Source: Corydoras sp. C115
Lineage: Eukaryota; Chordata; Actinopteri; Siluriformes; Callichthyidae
DNA: 64,000 nt
Direction: 5' to 3'
Assembly: GCA_019802505.1 (NCBI GenBank)
Contig: JAFMOC010000027.1
Location: forward strand, 1,808,001-1,872,000
Part shown: positions 1 to 11,671 of the stretch, in pieces
Layout: each line of letters begins with the position of its first letter
Position numbering within the stretch: position 1 is the first letter of the stretch
Program-made: the position numbers and the translations under genes
The notes under the pieces: generated by a model
Seen by the model: the letters and a program-made list of their open reading frames with translations, nothing else
What the model was told of the DNA's origin: nothing
Database searches by the model: none

Positions 1-29
1 CCTTTATTTTACTCATTTATTTTGAGAAA

Positions 30-599
30 ATGGACAGTTCTGGGAAGGAGAAGGAGGCGATTCAGCTTATGGCTGAGGCGGACAAGAAAGTGAAGTCGTC
101 CGGTTCTTTTTTAGGAGGAATGTTTGGGTAAGGTTCGGCTGAGGTGGAGCAGATATGCTGTACAGTAACGGCCCGCCGTCTCTCATTAAAGCCACAACAG
201 AAACATGACGCTGGCGTGTTATTAATGTGTTTGTTTGATTGCTCTGAGCTGCTGGAGGAAATGTGACCTGCTTGTGTGGGAGCTTATGCTTCTTTCATTA
301 AACAGTCGAGCATTATATAACATTATACCATAGTGTTTATAGTTTGTTTTACTCGGGAATCGCCTCTTGTCATCTAAACTAATGACCAGCTCGGAGTCCA
401 CACCTTAACCACCCCAACTCGGGCTGACTTCACTCAGGATCTGTAAATGAATCTGTTTTTTTAGCTGGTTGCTTGGCTACACTGTGACTTCTCAGCTTCT
501 TTCAGGCTGTATCTGCAGTGTTGGCAGACTCTCTGAGTCCCTTACATTCATTCATTCATTATCTTCCACTTAATTCTTAATTCTCTACTAGGGTCGTGG

Positions 600-663
<64 letters not shown>

Positions 664-3600
664 TCATTCATTCATTCATTCATTATCTTCCGCTTTATCC
701 TATATTAGGGTCGCGGTGGGGTTCCCCATGTCCATCCAGGGGAGAACGTTTCAGGCGCTGGGCAGATAGACCCAGGACAGGGTGCCAATCTATCGCTGGG
801 CACACACTCACACACACAGACACACTCTATATGGGGCAATTTGGAGAAATCAATTGACTTGATCCATGTTTTGGACTGTGGGAGGAAACCGGAGAACCCG
901 GAGGAAACCCACGCGGACACGGGGAGAACATGGAAACTCCACCCAGATGGGGATTCGAACCGGGAATCCCTAGTGCTGAAGAGGCCACCGTGCCGCCCAG
1001 ATAGATATATATATATAGATATATATATATTATATATATATATATATATTATTATTTCATTCATCTATCCGCTTTATCCTCTATTAGGGTCGCGGTGGGG
1101 TTCCCCATGCCCATCCAGGGGAGAATGTTTCGGGCGCTGGGCAGATACACCCAGGACAGGGCACCAATCTATCGCTGGGCACACAGTCACTCACGCTATT
1201 TGGAGAACTCAATTGACTTGATCCATGTTTTTGGACTGTGGGAGGAAACCGGAGAACCCGGGGGAAACCCACGCAGACACGGGGAGAACATGGAAACTCC
1301 ACCCAGATGGGGATTCGAACAGGGAATCCCTAGTGCTGAGAGGCGAACGTGCTAACCACTAAGCCACCGTGCTGCACCCTATATATATATAGGGTGCAGT
1401 AGCTCAGTGGTTAGGGTGTTGGGCTATCAATATGAAGGTTGGGGGTTCAAATCCCAGGTCTACTGAACTTAACATTGTGGGTCCTTGAGCAAGGCCCTTA
1501 ACCCTCATTGCTGCAGGGATGCTGTGATTAACCCTGTGCTCACCTTGTAAGTTGCTTTGGATAAAAGTATCTGCTAAATGACCAAAATGTATTTTAGAAA
1601 TACAACAATGTGCATAACTCAATAACCATTTATACATCATAGTATTTAAAAATCATTATAATAATAAAATGACGGAGCCAGCACGGTGGTGTACTGGTTA
1701 GCACGTTCGATTCTCAGTGCTGGAGATCCAGGATCGAATCCCAATCTGGGTGGAGCTTCCATGTTCTCCCCATGTCTGTGTGTTTTTTCTCCGGTTTTCT
1801 CCCACAGTCCAAAAATATGGATTCCACATAAAGTAGCTGCTCTGAATTGCCCCATATAGTGTGTGTTTGAATGAGTGTATTCCCAGTGATCGATTGCTAC
1901 AATTTATATATTAATAATGTTGAAAAAACATACCTTGCTTAGCTTTTCTAAAGTTTCTAAAATGATTACATTTCAAAAGCATGCACTTTGAGGTTTAGTA
2001 CTTTGTAAAGTTTAGATTTGTTGGTGAGTGTGTAATGCGTTTCATATAACATGTAATCTACTACAGGAGTAAAGCCTTGGAGTAATGATGGAGAAAACCT
2101 TTAATTAGATAAACATGCAATAGCCTCAAAATTGTCCTATTTCAGTGTTCCCATGTGCACATAGCACCAAACTAGGACACACATCAGTTAAAAGTTATGA
2201 GTAATTCTAAAATGTCCCATCATTTCCCATATTTGAGTCAAGATGAATTATTGAATGTGAATGTGAAATAAATGTCTCCTGTTACGCTCTTAGAGGGAAT
2301 CATAAATTGGAGGAGGCCTGTGAGATGTATGCCAGAGCAGCCAATATGTTCAAGATGTCTAAGAACTGGACAGGTAAGTGGCATCAGCTGAGTAAATATT
2401 TAAGCAGGTGAATACTGTGTAATAATGAGCCTATCCGGCGTTTTTACATCACTCATCGTTCATTTATGAGACAGGAGATAATGCTGTCTTTGTTGCTGTC
2501 CAGCTGCAGGTAATGCGTTCTGCCAGGCAGCCAGACTTCACATGCAACTCCAAAACAAACACGATTCAGCTACCAGCTTTGTCGATGCCGGAAATGCTTA
2601 CAAGAAGGCTGATCCACAGGGTAAGAGGAAATGGGTTGTCTTTCATCCTGAGTTTCTCATTCATGAATGATGAAACAAGGTTAATATGCGGTTTAATGCA
2701 TAAACAATTATTTAGCAATACATACTGTATATTACTGTATAAAACATTAATCCTATCTGCATTAATCATGTGAGGAATTTACCAACGTCTGGAGATGTGC
2801 TGCTGCCACAGACTGCCTGTCTGCTCAGCCCTCTCTGTGATCTATCCCCACACGTACAGATTTTAAAGCCTTTGTTTATTCATCTCATCTCTTAAAATTG
2901 GTTTTATGCTACATTTATTTAGGTAAACAAACCAGGTACAATGTTCTATAAACTCCATATATTAAGAGTATTATATAGGGTGTTTATTAAGCTCATTTAT
3001 CACCCCAGAGGTAGTGCTGTTATAATGTTTATTATCACAGTCAAGTCAAGATTACAGTTTTAAAAACACAATTTATTTATTGCCAGTAATAAGCCACACC
3101 AGGTTATAATGGCTCTACAAATCACACTAAGTACTTTCGAACAAAGCCAACTTTTTCCAAGCAACACACATCGCACTATCATTTACACTAAACACACACC
3201 TGTTTAAAAAGTTTCTATAGCTGCAAATATTTTAATAATATTTGGTTGGTGTGCTATTTCAACCCAGCAGTGTCATTGAGGTGTTTAAATGAAAGTACAG
3301 CAGGACTGCTGCACTAAAACCCCCTTACTGCATCAGTGTCACTGCAGAACTGACAATAAACAATCCTCCACCCAAGTTCTACATGTTCTGTGATGGTCCT
3401 GTCTGGTTATGGAGTCAAATGTTCATTGTACAGCTGTGTTAATAATTCTATACAGCTGTCTGTTTGCATTATGCACTGAGCATTTAATTAAGACTTCCAT
3501 CTGTGTGGTAACCTGCCTATGACTAAATCCTGCTTTCCTTTTTGCCTTTATTGCCTACGATAGAGGCTATCAACTGCTTAAATGCAGCCATCGATATTTA

Positions 3601-6600
3601 CACAGATATGGTAAGGTGAAGACAGAGTTACCTGTCCAGATGTCTGTCATTATTGTTGATCGATTGATAGAATACATGTGAGATTAATCGAAAATTAAGA
3701 GCTATTAAGAAAATGTAAATTTTCTGATCCTTCTTCAGGGACGATTTACTATTGCAGCCAAACACCACATTACAATCGCTGAAGTGTATGAGTCGGAGCT
3801 GGTGGATATTGAAAAGGTATGGTGTCATATGAGTATGAATTATTTACATCTATATATTTTCCAATCAATTCAATAAAGTAATAAGGCATGAGGGGGCATG
3901 CATTATTGCAAATAAATAAATGAATCACAGAAAAGAGGTGATGTTGGGAATGAAGCGAAGCCGTTACACCTCTTTCCAGTGAGTTATCCACAGTAATACA
4001 CAACCTTGAGTGCCTTATTGCTGTTATAATAGTGTAAAAAAAACAAGGTTTGATATTAAAGTGAACATTGATTACTGAATCAGCTTATTAGTTATGTTAA
4101 TCTGTATTTCTATTTATGGTACATGATTTAAAATAATTATTTTGTATATCATGCATTGATATGTGAAGCACTCAGACGTGTGCATTGTTGTTAGTAATGT
4201 CACAGCTGGACCAATCAGCCAATCAGATTTAAGAACCGGAATCAAACGTTTTATAATTTTAATAACAAGTACCATTATAACTGAAACTCTTAATTAATTT
4301 TTTAAGGCAATTGCCCATTTTGAGCAAGCTGCGGACTATTACAAAGGAGAGGAATCTAACAGGTGAGTCTTGATAAAGTTATTTTAGATTTAGAGATTTT
4401 AATAATAATAATAATAATAATACAATTGGCGGCACGGTGGCTTAGTGGTTAGCACGTTCGCCTCTCAGTGCTAGGGATTCCTGGTTCGAATCCCCATCTG
4501 GCTGGAGTTTCCATGTTCTCCCCGTGTCTGCGTGGGTTTCCTCCGGGTTCTCTGGTTTCCTCCCACAGTCCAAAAACATGGATCAAGTCAATTGAATTCT
4601 TAAAATTGCCCCATATAGAGTGTGTATGTGTGAGTGAGTGTGTACCCAGTGATGGATTGGCACCCTGTCCTGGGTCTATCTGCCCAGCGCCCGAGACGTT
4701 CTCCCCTGGATGGGCATGGGGAACCCCACCGCGACCCTAATACTGTATAGGATAAAGCGGGCGATAATGAATGAATGAATGAATAATAATACAATTCTTT
4801 TATGTTGTAGCTCTGCAAACAAGTGTCTTTTGAAGGTTGCTTCGTACAGTGCTCAGCTCGAACAGTATCAAAAGGCCATTGAGATCTATGAACAGGTAAA
4901 TGTGCCTCCACTGAAAAGTCAATGCAAAAACTGATGTCTGCTAAAAACCTGCATTCCTGCATCTGATATTTTAGGTCGGAACAAACACCATGGACAACCC
5001 CCTACTAAAATACAGTGCCAAAGAATATTTCTTCAAAGCTTCCTTATGCCATTTCATTGTAGATGAACTGAATGCAAAGGTCAGTCTATTTATCAAGGAG
5101 TTAGAACCGTTTTTTTTCTCACCTTCAGTAGTTTTAGTTTCTAAATTTCTGGCTTCTTTCTTCATTTGTAGCTTGCTGTGGAGAAGTACGAGGAAATGTT
5201 TCCGGCATTTTCCGATTCGAGAGAGTGCAAACTTCTGAAGGTAGGTAAAGTACCGTGATGTGATTTGTGGTCTGTTGCATATCATTATTTTTAGCCTTTA
5301 AATAGATTTTATAACAATTGCTTTGAAATTAGTAATGAAAACCGCCAAAATTATAGGCTTTTGCCAAATGGTTAGCCAGTAGACTTTAGGTTCAACTGAC
5401 ATCATGAAGGGTACAATAGACTCTCTCGCAAAGAGGCAGGTTGAAAATCAACACCGTAGGTTTGCACAGGAAATGAGGCACTAACCAATCAAAAGTAGCA
5501 GTTGCATCACAATTAGTGGTTAGATACGGATCAGTTTGTAACCATCCTAGGTTGATTTGGGGGTTTCACATGAAACCGGGGGTTGTGGTGATAGAAATTA
5601 TTCATTCATTCATTCATTCATTATCTTCCGCTTTATCCTCTATTAGGGTCGCGGTGGGGTTCCCCATGCCCATCCAGGGGAGAACGTTTCAGGCGCTGGG
5701 CAGACACACCCAGGACAGGGTGCCAATCTATCGCTGGGCACACACTCACTCACACAGACACACTCTATATGGGGCAATTTAGAGAACTCAATTGACTTGA
5801 TCCATGTTTTTGGACTGTGGGAGGAAACCGGAGAACCCGGTGGAAACCCACGCAGACACGGGGAGAACATGGAATCCCTAGCGCTGAGAGGCGAACGTGC
5901 TAACCACTAAGCCACCGTGCCGCCTGGTAGAAATTATGCTAATTTAATTTAGAATAAGATTGTTCCACGAAAGTTGGGTTGCTTTTTTAAAAAATGTCAA
6001 TTAAAAACAATTTGTTGGTTCATTTATTTAACAAACAAATCATTTGTAATTTGTTGGTTCATTTATTTAACAAACAAAAGTGTTTTCAGAAACATTCAAT
6101 TAGTCATTCATTTTTATTATTTAATAAAATATTTATTTTATTTTATTATTTACTGAGAATAAGGTATCTGCAATAAGGCTGCACGGTGGCTTAGTGGTTA
6201 GCACGTTCGCCTCTTAGCACTAGGGATTCCCGGTTCGAATCCCCATCTGGGTGGAGTTTCCATGTTCTCCCCGTGTCCGTGTGGGTTTCCTCCGGGTTCT
6301 CCGGTTTCCTCCCACAGTCCAAAAACATGGATCAAGTCAATTGAGTTCTCCAAATTGCCCCATATAGAGTGTGTATGTCTGTGTTACTGTGTGCCCAGTG
6401 ATAGATTGGCGCCCTGTCATGTGTCTGCCCAGCGCCCGAAACGTTCTCCCCTGGATGGGCATGGGGAACCCCCCCGGGACCCTAATATAGGACAAAGCGG
6501 AAGATAATGAATGAATGAATGAATGAATGAATGAATCTGCAATTAACATTAAATTGCAATGCTTTCTTCAACAGAAACTCTTAGAAGCGCATGAGGAGCA

Positions 6601-9374
6601 GAATGCAGAGGCTTTCACAGAGGCAGTAAGACTTTTCTCCTTTCATTTTCTTGTCATCGTGCTGAAGAATTAAGCACCGATGATATTATATGCTCAGTTT
6701 GTGTTATATTCAGAACCACAAAGACATTTATTTTTTTTGTTACCAGTGTGGTATTTGGCGAAAAGTGGGGTAACGTCCTGAACAGGCCAAAAGTTTATTG
6801 CAGAGCAGACTCACAAATACATTCATGTACACATTCACACTTTGGGTCAGTTTATCTTCACAAGACCTTTTTTTTGAATAGCGAGCACTGCAGCTTTCAG
6901 ACCAAACTCATGCATATGTGAGCGAAATCCGCACAGAAAGGCCTCGGAGTCCGTCTCAGGAACCAAACCCAGACATTTTTGCTGTAAGCGACAGTCATCA
7001 TATAACAACATTGACAATTCTTTTATTCCAGCTTTACATTTTCCTGGTTTTGTATTACTACTTGCCGCTACTACCGCTACTTGCCGGTATCCCAGCTTCC
7101 ACAATCAGACCTTTCATTCATTCATTCATTCATTCATTCATTATCTCCCGCTTTATCCTCTATTAGGGTCGTGGTGGGGTTCCCCATGCCCATCCAGGGG
7201 AGAACGTCTCGGGCGCTGGGCAGATACACCCAGGACAGGGCGCCAATCCATCGCTGGGTACACACTCACACACTCAAACACACTCTATATGGGGCAATTT
7301 AGAGAACTCAATTAACTTGATCCATGTTTTTGGACTGTGGGAGGAAACCGGAGAACCCGGAGGAAACCCACGCGGACACGGGGAGAACATGGAAACTCCA
7401 CCCAGATGGGGATTCGAACCGGGAATCCCTAGTGCTGAGAGGCGAACGTGCTAACCACTAAGCCACCGTGCCGCCCATCACAATCAGACCTCTTCAACTA
7501 ATTCAAAACTCTGCAGCCCGACTCGTGTTTAACCAGCACAAGCGAACTCACGTCACTCCATTACTCATTTCCCTCCATTGGCTCCCTGTAGCTGCTCGCA
7601 TTCAGTATAAGTCACTGACTCTGGCCTACAGAACCATTTCTGGATCTTCCCTCTCCTACCTTCACTCTATCTTTTCAAAATACACTCCGACTCGTTCACT
7701 TTGCTCCAGTGATGATTGCCGCCTGGCGATTCCACCTCACCGAGGAGCTAATTCTCACTCTGTGGCGTTCACCACTGCAAAATGGTGGAACGATCTTCCC
7801 AACTCTGTCCGTAAGGCAGAATCACTAAACAGTTTTAAGAAACTACTGAAGACGCATCTCTTTAACAAATACCTGTTGTAATAAAAAAATAAAAGGGGGG
7901 GGGGGGGGGGGGCGCAGCATCGAATAACAATCAGGTTTGATGAATTTACAGTATAGTTGGTTTTCTCTATGGCTTCTGACTTGTAGTGTTCTCATTTGTA
8001 AGTCGCTTTGGATAAAAGCGTCTGCTAAATGACTAAATGTAAATGTAATGTAAATGTACTACTCGTTTTTAACTTAAGCACCGAGTTAGACCACACACTG
8101 AACACCTTTAATTACCGTATTTTCCGGACCATAAGGCGCAGTCTGAATTACGGGGTCTATTTCTGTATTTGACCCACGTATAAGGCGCACCGTACTATAA
8201 GGCGCAGTCTCAATTACGGACTCTATTTCTGTACGGTACTTATTCTGTACGGCAGCGTATTATAAGGCACTTGCTAAAACATACGATCTACAAGAAAAGT
8301 AAAGGATGCAAAACGCTGATTTATAATTGAAGTTTATTCTACTACTTGAATAAATCACACATTATTTTAATCCCTCTTCTCCCACAAATCCAGAAACCTC
8401 AGCCCAGGCATCCACAATCCATTCACAGATGGTGGCGTAACTCGCCCGCCGCTGCCTCCGAGTTTTAGTAAACGTGTGTTCGCCGTCTATCATCCATCGC
8501 TCCCACGCCGCCCGCAACTTTACTTAAACGCCCCGTTTACGCCAATGTCCAGCGGTTGGAGTTCTTTATTTAATCCTCCCGGAATGACGGCAAGCTACGA
8601 AATAATTTTCAGTCGCACAACAATATTTTTTATAGAATTTGGAACTCAGTACACGTATAAGGCGCACCGGATTATAAGGCGCACGTCCGATTTCTGGGAA
8701 AATTTTAGGCTTTTAGGTGCGCCTTATAGTCCGGAAAATACGGTAAATAGTTTAAACACTAAAAATGTTGCTTTGACTTTTTCCAAACACTTTTGGTTGT
8801 ATATCACAGTATGTTGTTATCTAGAAATCCTTTCATTCATTCATCATTATCTTCCGCTTTATCCTCTATTAGGGTCGCGGTGGGGTTCTCCATGCCCATC
8901 CAGGGGAGAACGTTTCGGGCGCTGGGCTGATACACCCAGGACAGGGCGCCAATCTATCGCTGGGCACACACTCACACACAGACACGCACGCATACACACT
9001 CTATATGGGGCAGTTTGGAGAATTCAATTGACTTGATCCATGTTTTTGGACTGTGGGAGGAAACCGGAGAACCCGGAGGAAACCCACGAAGACACGGGGA
9101 GAACATTGAAACTCCACCCAGATGGGGATTCGAACCGGGAATCCCTAGCGCTGAGAGAACGTGCTAACCACTAAGCCACCGTGCCGCCTATCTAGAAATC
9201 ATGTTCTTAAAATGCTAAACTTAGTAAAAATACTGATGAGGTTTTTCTTCTATTTTTTTTCTTTGAAAAAAGGTGAAAGAGTTTGACTCTATCTCGCGTC
9301 TGGACCAGTGGCTGACCACCATGCTCCTGCGAATCAAGAAAACTATCCAGGGTGATGAAGGGGACCTGAAGTGA
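30..9374 (+). CDS. napb: Beta-SNAP (NSF attachment protein beta), complete, 11 coding exons
   Basis: SNAP proteins bind assembled SNARE bundles and recruit and activate the ATPase NSF, which takes the complexes apart after membrane fusion in the cytosol. Exons: 30-127, 2294-2373, 2504-2620, 3564-3610, 3739-3816, 4307-4362, 4811-4895, 4975-5079, 5172-5240, 6575-6625, 9273-9374. All junctions are GT/AG and the phases add up to 888 nt (295 aa), the usual family length. Visible features are the N-terminal membrane-contact loop around Phe27-Leu28, the TPR-like helical repeats, and a C-terminus ending DEGDLK with the penultimate Leu that alpha-SNAP needs to stimulate NSF. Residues such as IVDELNAK and KEFDSISRL fit NAPB better than NAPA, and the convergent gzf1 neighbour supports this. 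The ATG has A at -3 and G at +4. The promoter lies left of the window. Introns 6, 9 and 10 carry SINEs, and intron 10 also holds L2 and pogo relics. No break is seen in the frame. Confidence 0.96.
603..663. repeat. (TA)n microsatellite
   Basis: About 60 bp of TA with one phase break, directly next to a SINE tail. A further TA tract lies at about 1001-1048 between two SINEs. Confidence 0.95.
663..998 (-). mobile_element. DANA/mermaid-like tRNA-SINE
   Basis: This copy serves as the family description. On its own strand the element has a tRNA-like head (GGCGGCACGGTGGCTTAGTG as A-box region, GGTTCGAATCC as B box), then a core with CCCCGTGTCCGCGTGGGTTTC and TTGCCCCATATAGAGTGTG, and an end AGATAATGAATGAATG. 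Full length is about 340-360 bp. It is inserted at the edge of a TA microsatellite in napb intron 1. Confidence 0.9.
1056..1376 (-). mobile_element. DANA/mermaid-like SINE
   Basis: Nearly full-length antisense copy with a shortened CA-rich stretch. It is separated from the preceding copy by a TA repeat, in napb intron 1. Confidence 0.88.
1392..1581 (+). mobile_element. Second SINE family: tRNA head with L2-type tail
   Basis: The head has Pol III boxes (TAGCTCAGTGGTTAGG and GGTTCAAATCC). It is followed by GTGGGTCCTTGAGCAAGGCC and a tail AAGTTGCTTTGGATAAAAGT with TCTGCTAAATGA, the 3' end shared by fish L2-clade LINEs and the SINEs they mobilise. Unlike the main family it lacks the CCCCGTGTCCGC core and the GAAT tail. 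Confidence 0.75.
1681..1902 (+). mobile_element. Old diverged SINE of the main family
   Basis: The head (AGCACGGTGGTGTACTGGTTAG) through the ATATAGTGTGTG segment is recognisable but diverged, and the 3' part is missing. It lies in napb intron 1 and represents an older subfamily. Confidence 0.7.
1903..4427. other. napb intronic sequence between SINEs, nothing else recognised
   Basis: Apart from napb exons 2-6, this stretch is AT-rich, apparently unique intronic sequence. I see no further repeat, RNA gene or conserved coding segment in it. Confidence 0.6.
4428..4785 (+). mobile_element. DANA/mermaid-like SINE in napb intron 6
   Basis: Full-length sense copy flanked by a direct repeat AATAATACAATT on both sides, a clean target-site duplication. 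It ends about 25 bp before the exon 7 acceptor without disturbing it. Confidence 0.93.
5601..5924 (-). mobile_element. DANA/mermaid-like SINE in napb intron 9
   Basis: Antisense copy with target-site duplication TAGAAATTAT. A short deletion in its head removes part of the GTGGAGTTTCC region next to the B box. Confidence 0.92.
6011..6078. repeat. Tandem duplication of a 29-bp sequence
   Basis: TTTGTTGGTTCATTTATTTA followed by ACAAACAAA occurs twice, at 6011-6039 and 6050-6078, an offset of 39 bp, in napb intron 9. Confidence 0.9.
6177..6534 (+). mobile_element. DANA/mermaid-like SINE in napb intron 9
   Basis: Sense copy with target-site duplication ATCTGCAAT. It sits about 40 bp upstream of the exon 10 acceptor. 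Confidence 0.92.
7112..7474 (-). mobile_element. DANA/mermaid-like SINE inserted in an L2 fragment
   Basis: Full-length antisense copy whose target-site duplication (CACAATCAGACCT-like) is L2 sequence, so it interrupts the L2 remnant that resumes at 7475. Confidence 0.92.
7475..8056 (+). mobile_element. 3' end of an L2/CR1-clade LINE with reverse-transcriptase C-terminus
   Basis: An open frame from about 7478 to 7881 encodes the C-terminal tail typical of fish L2 ORF2 (LQLIQNSAARLVFN, HWLPVAARIQYKSLTLAY, KWWNDLPNSVR, LLKTHLF). After it come a run of 18 G and the 3' tail AAGTCGCTTTGGATAAAAGC with GTCTGCTAAATGA and ATGTAA repeats. The catalytic RT region is absent because the copy is 5' truncated. 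The frame is intact, so the copy may be fairly young. It is not a host gene. Confidence 0.85.
8113..8745. mobile_element. Pogo/Tigger-like non-autonomous DNA transposon
   Basis: The ends are near-perfect inverted repeats: the left reads TACCGTATTTTCCGGACCAT and the reverse of the right reads TACCGTATTTTCCGGACTAT. The flanking TA is the expected tc1/mariner/pogo target. Subterminal ATAAGGCGCA motifs recur on both sides. The interior retains a piece of transposase on the minus strand (see 8362-8597), so this is a deletion derivative. It lies in napb intron 10. Confidence 0.75.
8362..8597 (-). pseudogene. C-terminal fragment of a pogo-type (DDE_1) transposase
   Basis: Minus-strand translation gives LAVIPGGLNKELQPLDIGVN, then GAFK, then after a small indel KLRAAWERWMIDGEHTFT and RRASYATICEWIVDAWAEVS before a stop at 8362-8364. 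IPGGLTxxLQPLD and the following W-rich tail are hallmarks of pogo/Tigger/jerky-family transposases. The catalytic part is deleted and the frame is broken once. The match is from recognition of the motif order. Confidence 0.7.
8832..9188 (-). mobile_element. DANA/mermaid-like SINE in napb intron 10
   Basis: Antisense copy with target-site duplication ATCTAGAAATC, ending about 85 bp before the last napb exon. Confidence 0.92.
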
Positions 9375-9837
9375 GCTGCTGCATTAGGGATAACCACCCT
9401 AGGCATGCTTACCCCACCCCAAAGCGGTTCTGTATCATTACAGTGCAATTGAACCACAGTATATGAGAATTATTGCTGCAGCATTTGTTACAGTGAGTTC
9501 TAAAAGCATATTTTGATATAATTTAGCTTTATTAGATAAATCTCAGACCTCCTGTTTTCAGAATGATTGTATTTTGGATACACAGTGTAGTGTACCCAAA
9601 TATTCTAGTAATGAATTGTTGCTATTTAAGCTATTAGCAGGTTTAATTAGTAGTGCTACATTAACAGATTTAATTACAGATTCAAATATATTATATTGTA
9701 TTTATTTATTTATTTTTAATGAGTTAAATCTTTCTTTTCGCTGCTATAGAAGTACAGCTGTTTTCTGATTCAGAGCACAGCTGTTACTCTGTGTGCTAAA
9801 GAGGCCGTGGACTAATCAGCAGAAATGCTTTTAGTTA

Positions 9838-9885
9838 TTTTGCAGACTTTTATCTAAAGCAACTTGTAAGTTAGGGGCAACAAGC
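9838..9885 (-). mobile_element. Short L2-type tail remnant
   Basis: GCAGACTTTTATCTAAAGCA and ACTTGTAAGTT are the antisense of the L2/second-SINE 3' tail. The rest of the element is gone. Confidence 0.45.
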
Positions 9886-10239
9886 TAAACCTTACCGACA
9901 TTTTGCCATCAGCTACATTTTTTTCTTCCCAACCAGCATCTAATTTGCATACAAATTATTTTTCCCTCATTTAATAATTTTGCCAACCAACTTTGCTATA
10001 GATCTGGTCGGTGTGTTATGTGTTGTGATTGTGTAGTCCATGCAGAACAGCTAGTGCACTCAGCATTCTGATGGCATTTATAAAAGTGCATGTTACTGTG
10101 TATTAGTGTTTGATGTTCAGTATCTTAATGTGCAGGATTTTTTTAACAAACCATTAAAAGAGGCGAGCCGTATGCACATTTAGTTTTTGAGTTGGAGTAA
10201 ATGTTGTTACTTGTCAAATGTCTGTCCTAATAATACAGA

Positions 10240-10245
10240 AATAAA
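10240..10245 (+). terminator. Possible napb polyadenylation signal
   Basis: An AATAAA hexamer lies about 870 nt after the napb stop codon, in unique sequence before the next SINE. It is the first canonical hexamer I noticed on this strand after the stop. Use is inferred, and no GT-rich downstream element was assessed. Confidence 0.35.
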
Positions 10246-10477
10246 AAGAAGCTATTATTCACACAGCCCTAACTTTTATGATCTTAGTTGCTGCAGTACT
10301 GCAGTTCTGTTAAATACATGGTGTGGACCAAAGGAAAAGGTGGTGTGGACCACCATTAGATCTGATTATGGCGTGCAGCCACTCTGTGGCATTGTTTTAA
10401 GAACATTATGCAGTGTTTCATTCGCATGTGATTATTTTTATTATTTTGTATTGGTACAGTAGTCTATGACAGATGTA

Positions 10478-10760
10478 CAGCCTCACAGCAAGAAGGTCCT
10501 GGGTTCGAATTCCTGGCTGGGGTGAACAAAGGTCCTCCCTGTGCCTGAGTGTGTTTTCTCTCTGGGTACTCCGGTTTCCTTCAGACATTCCAAAGATATG
10601 CTTATGGGTAAATTAATGAGAGAAAAAAAGAAAGGGTGCCAATCCATTGCTGGGCACTCACTCACGCTAGGAAAATTCACCTTGAATACATGTTTTTGGA
10701 CTGAGAGAAAACCGGTTCTTGGTGAGTGTAAACCCTAAAGCTGAGGCTGGGAGCATTATG
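10478..10760. mobile_element. Head-to-head chimeric SINE relic
   Basis: The left half is sense (CTCACAGCAAGAAGGTCCTG, GGGTTCGAATTCC, CCGGTTTCCTTC). From about 10635 the sequence is antisense (GCCAATCCATTGCTGGGCAC, CATGTTTTTGGACTGAGAG). This is a rearranged old copy related to, but distinct from, the main family. Confidence 0.65.
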
Positions 10761-10781
10761 CATATAAGATAACTTAATCAT

Positions 10782-10911
10782 GCCCAGCGATAGGTTGGCG
10801 CACTGTCCTGGGTGTGTCTGCCCAGCGCCCGAAACGTTCTCCCCTGGATGGGCATGGGGAACCCCACCGCGACCCTAATAGAGGATAAAGCGGGAGATAA
10901 TGAATGAATGA
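10782..10911 (+). mobile_element. 5'-truncated DANA/mermaid-like SINE
   Basis: Only the last 130 bp are present (TGCCCAGCGATAGG to GATAATGAATGAATG), with high similarity to the full-length copies. Confidence 0.85.
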
Positions 10912-10967
10912 ATAACTTAACAAGATATTTTTCCACATGCACTTTTTTAAAACTATTTAGTGTATAG

Positions 10968-11119
10968 TAGGGGTGAGCTGCAATATTCGCTGATTCGACG
11001 ATTCGATTCGGAGAACCGTAGTCGACTATGAACCTCATAGTCGAATGTACCATTTTGACCACATGGGGGTGCCCATGGCTGCTGCTAAGCATTAGTTTTT
11101 ACATGAAATGTCTGTTTTC

Positions 11120-11192
<73 letters not shown>

Positions 11193-11437
11193 TTTTGTCA
11201 AATAAAATCCTAATTTCTGTTAAAAAAAATTTTTTAATGATGTGTGCACTTTAACAATAGGCTACACATTAATAAAGCTCCCCCTGCAGTTAGTTGCACA
11301 TTCCAAATGAGAAAAAAAAACACGCTTATAGCGCCATCTTGTGGTGAAATTTTAACTGATTCGACTATCAGTCGACTATAAGGAAAATCCGACGAATCAG
11401 ATTCGACTATGAAAATCCTTAGTTGAAGACACCCCTA
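10968..11437. mobile_element. hAT-like MITE, copy 1
   Basis: The element begins TAGGGGTG and ends CACCCCTA. Flanking octamers GTGTATAG and GTGTATAC match 7 of 8, as expected for a hAT-type 8-bp target duplication. Subterminal repeats of ATTCGAC/GTCGACTA occur at both ends, and an internal (TA)n lies at about 11126-11190. There is no coding capacity. Confidence 0.65.
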
Positions 11438-11452
11438 GTGTATACTATATAT

Positions 11453-11607
11453 TAGGGGTGAGCTGCAATGTTCGCTGATTCGACGATTCGATTCGGAGAA
11501 CCGTAGTCGACTATGAACCTCATAGTCGAATGTACCATTTTGACCACATGGGGGTGCCCATGGCTGCTGCTAAGCATTAGTTTTTTACATGAAATGTCTT
11601 TGTTTTC

Positions 11608-11671
<64 letters not shown>

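Noticed and set aside
1392..1480. tRNA gene
   Set aside because: A- and B-box-like motifs are present, but the sequence runs on into a SINE body and does not fold as a complete tRNA cloverleaf. It is a SINE head.
7468..7881. 137-codon frame as a host gene
   Set aside because: It matches the C-terminal tail of L2-type LINE ORF2 and is followed by the L2 3' tail.
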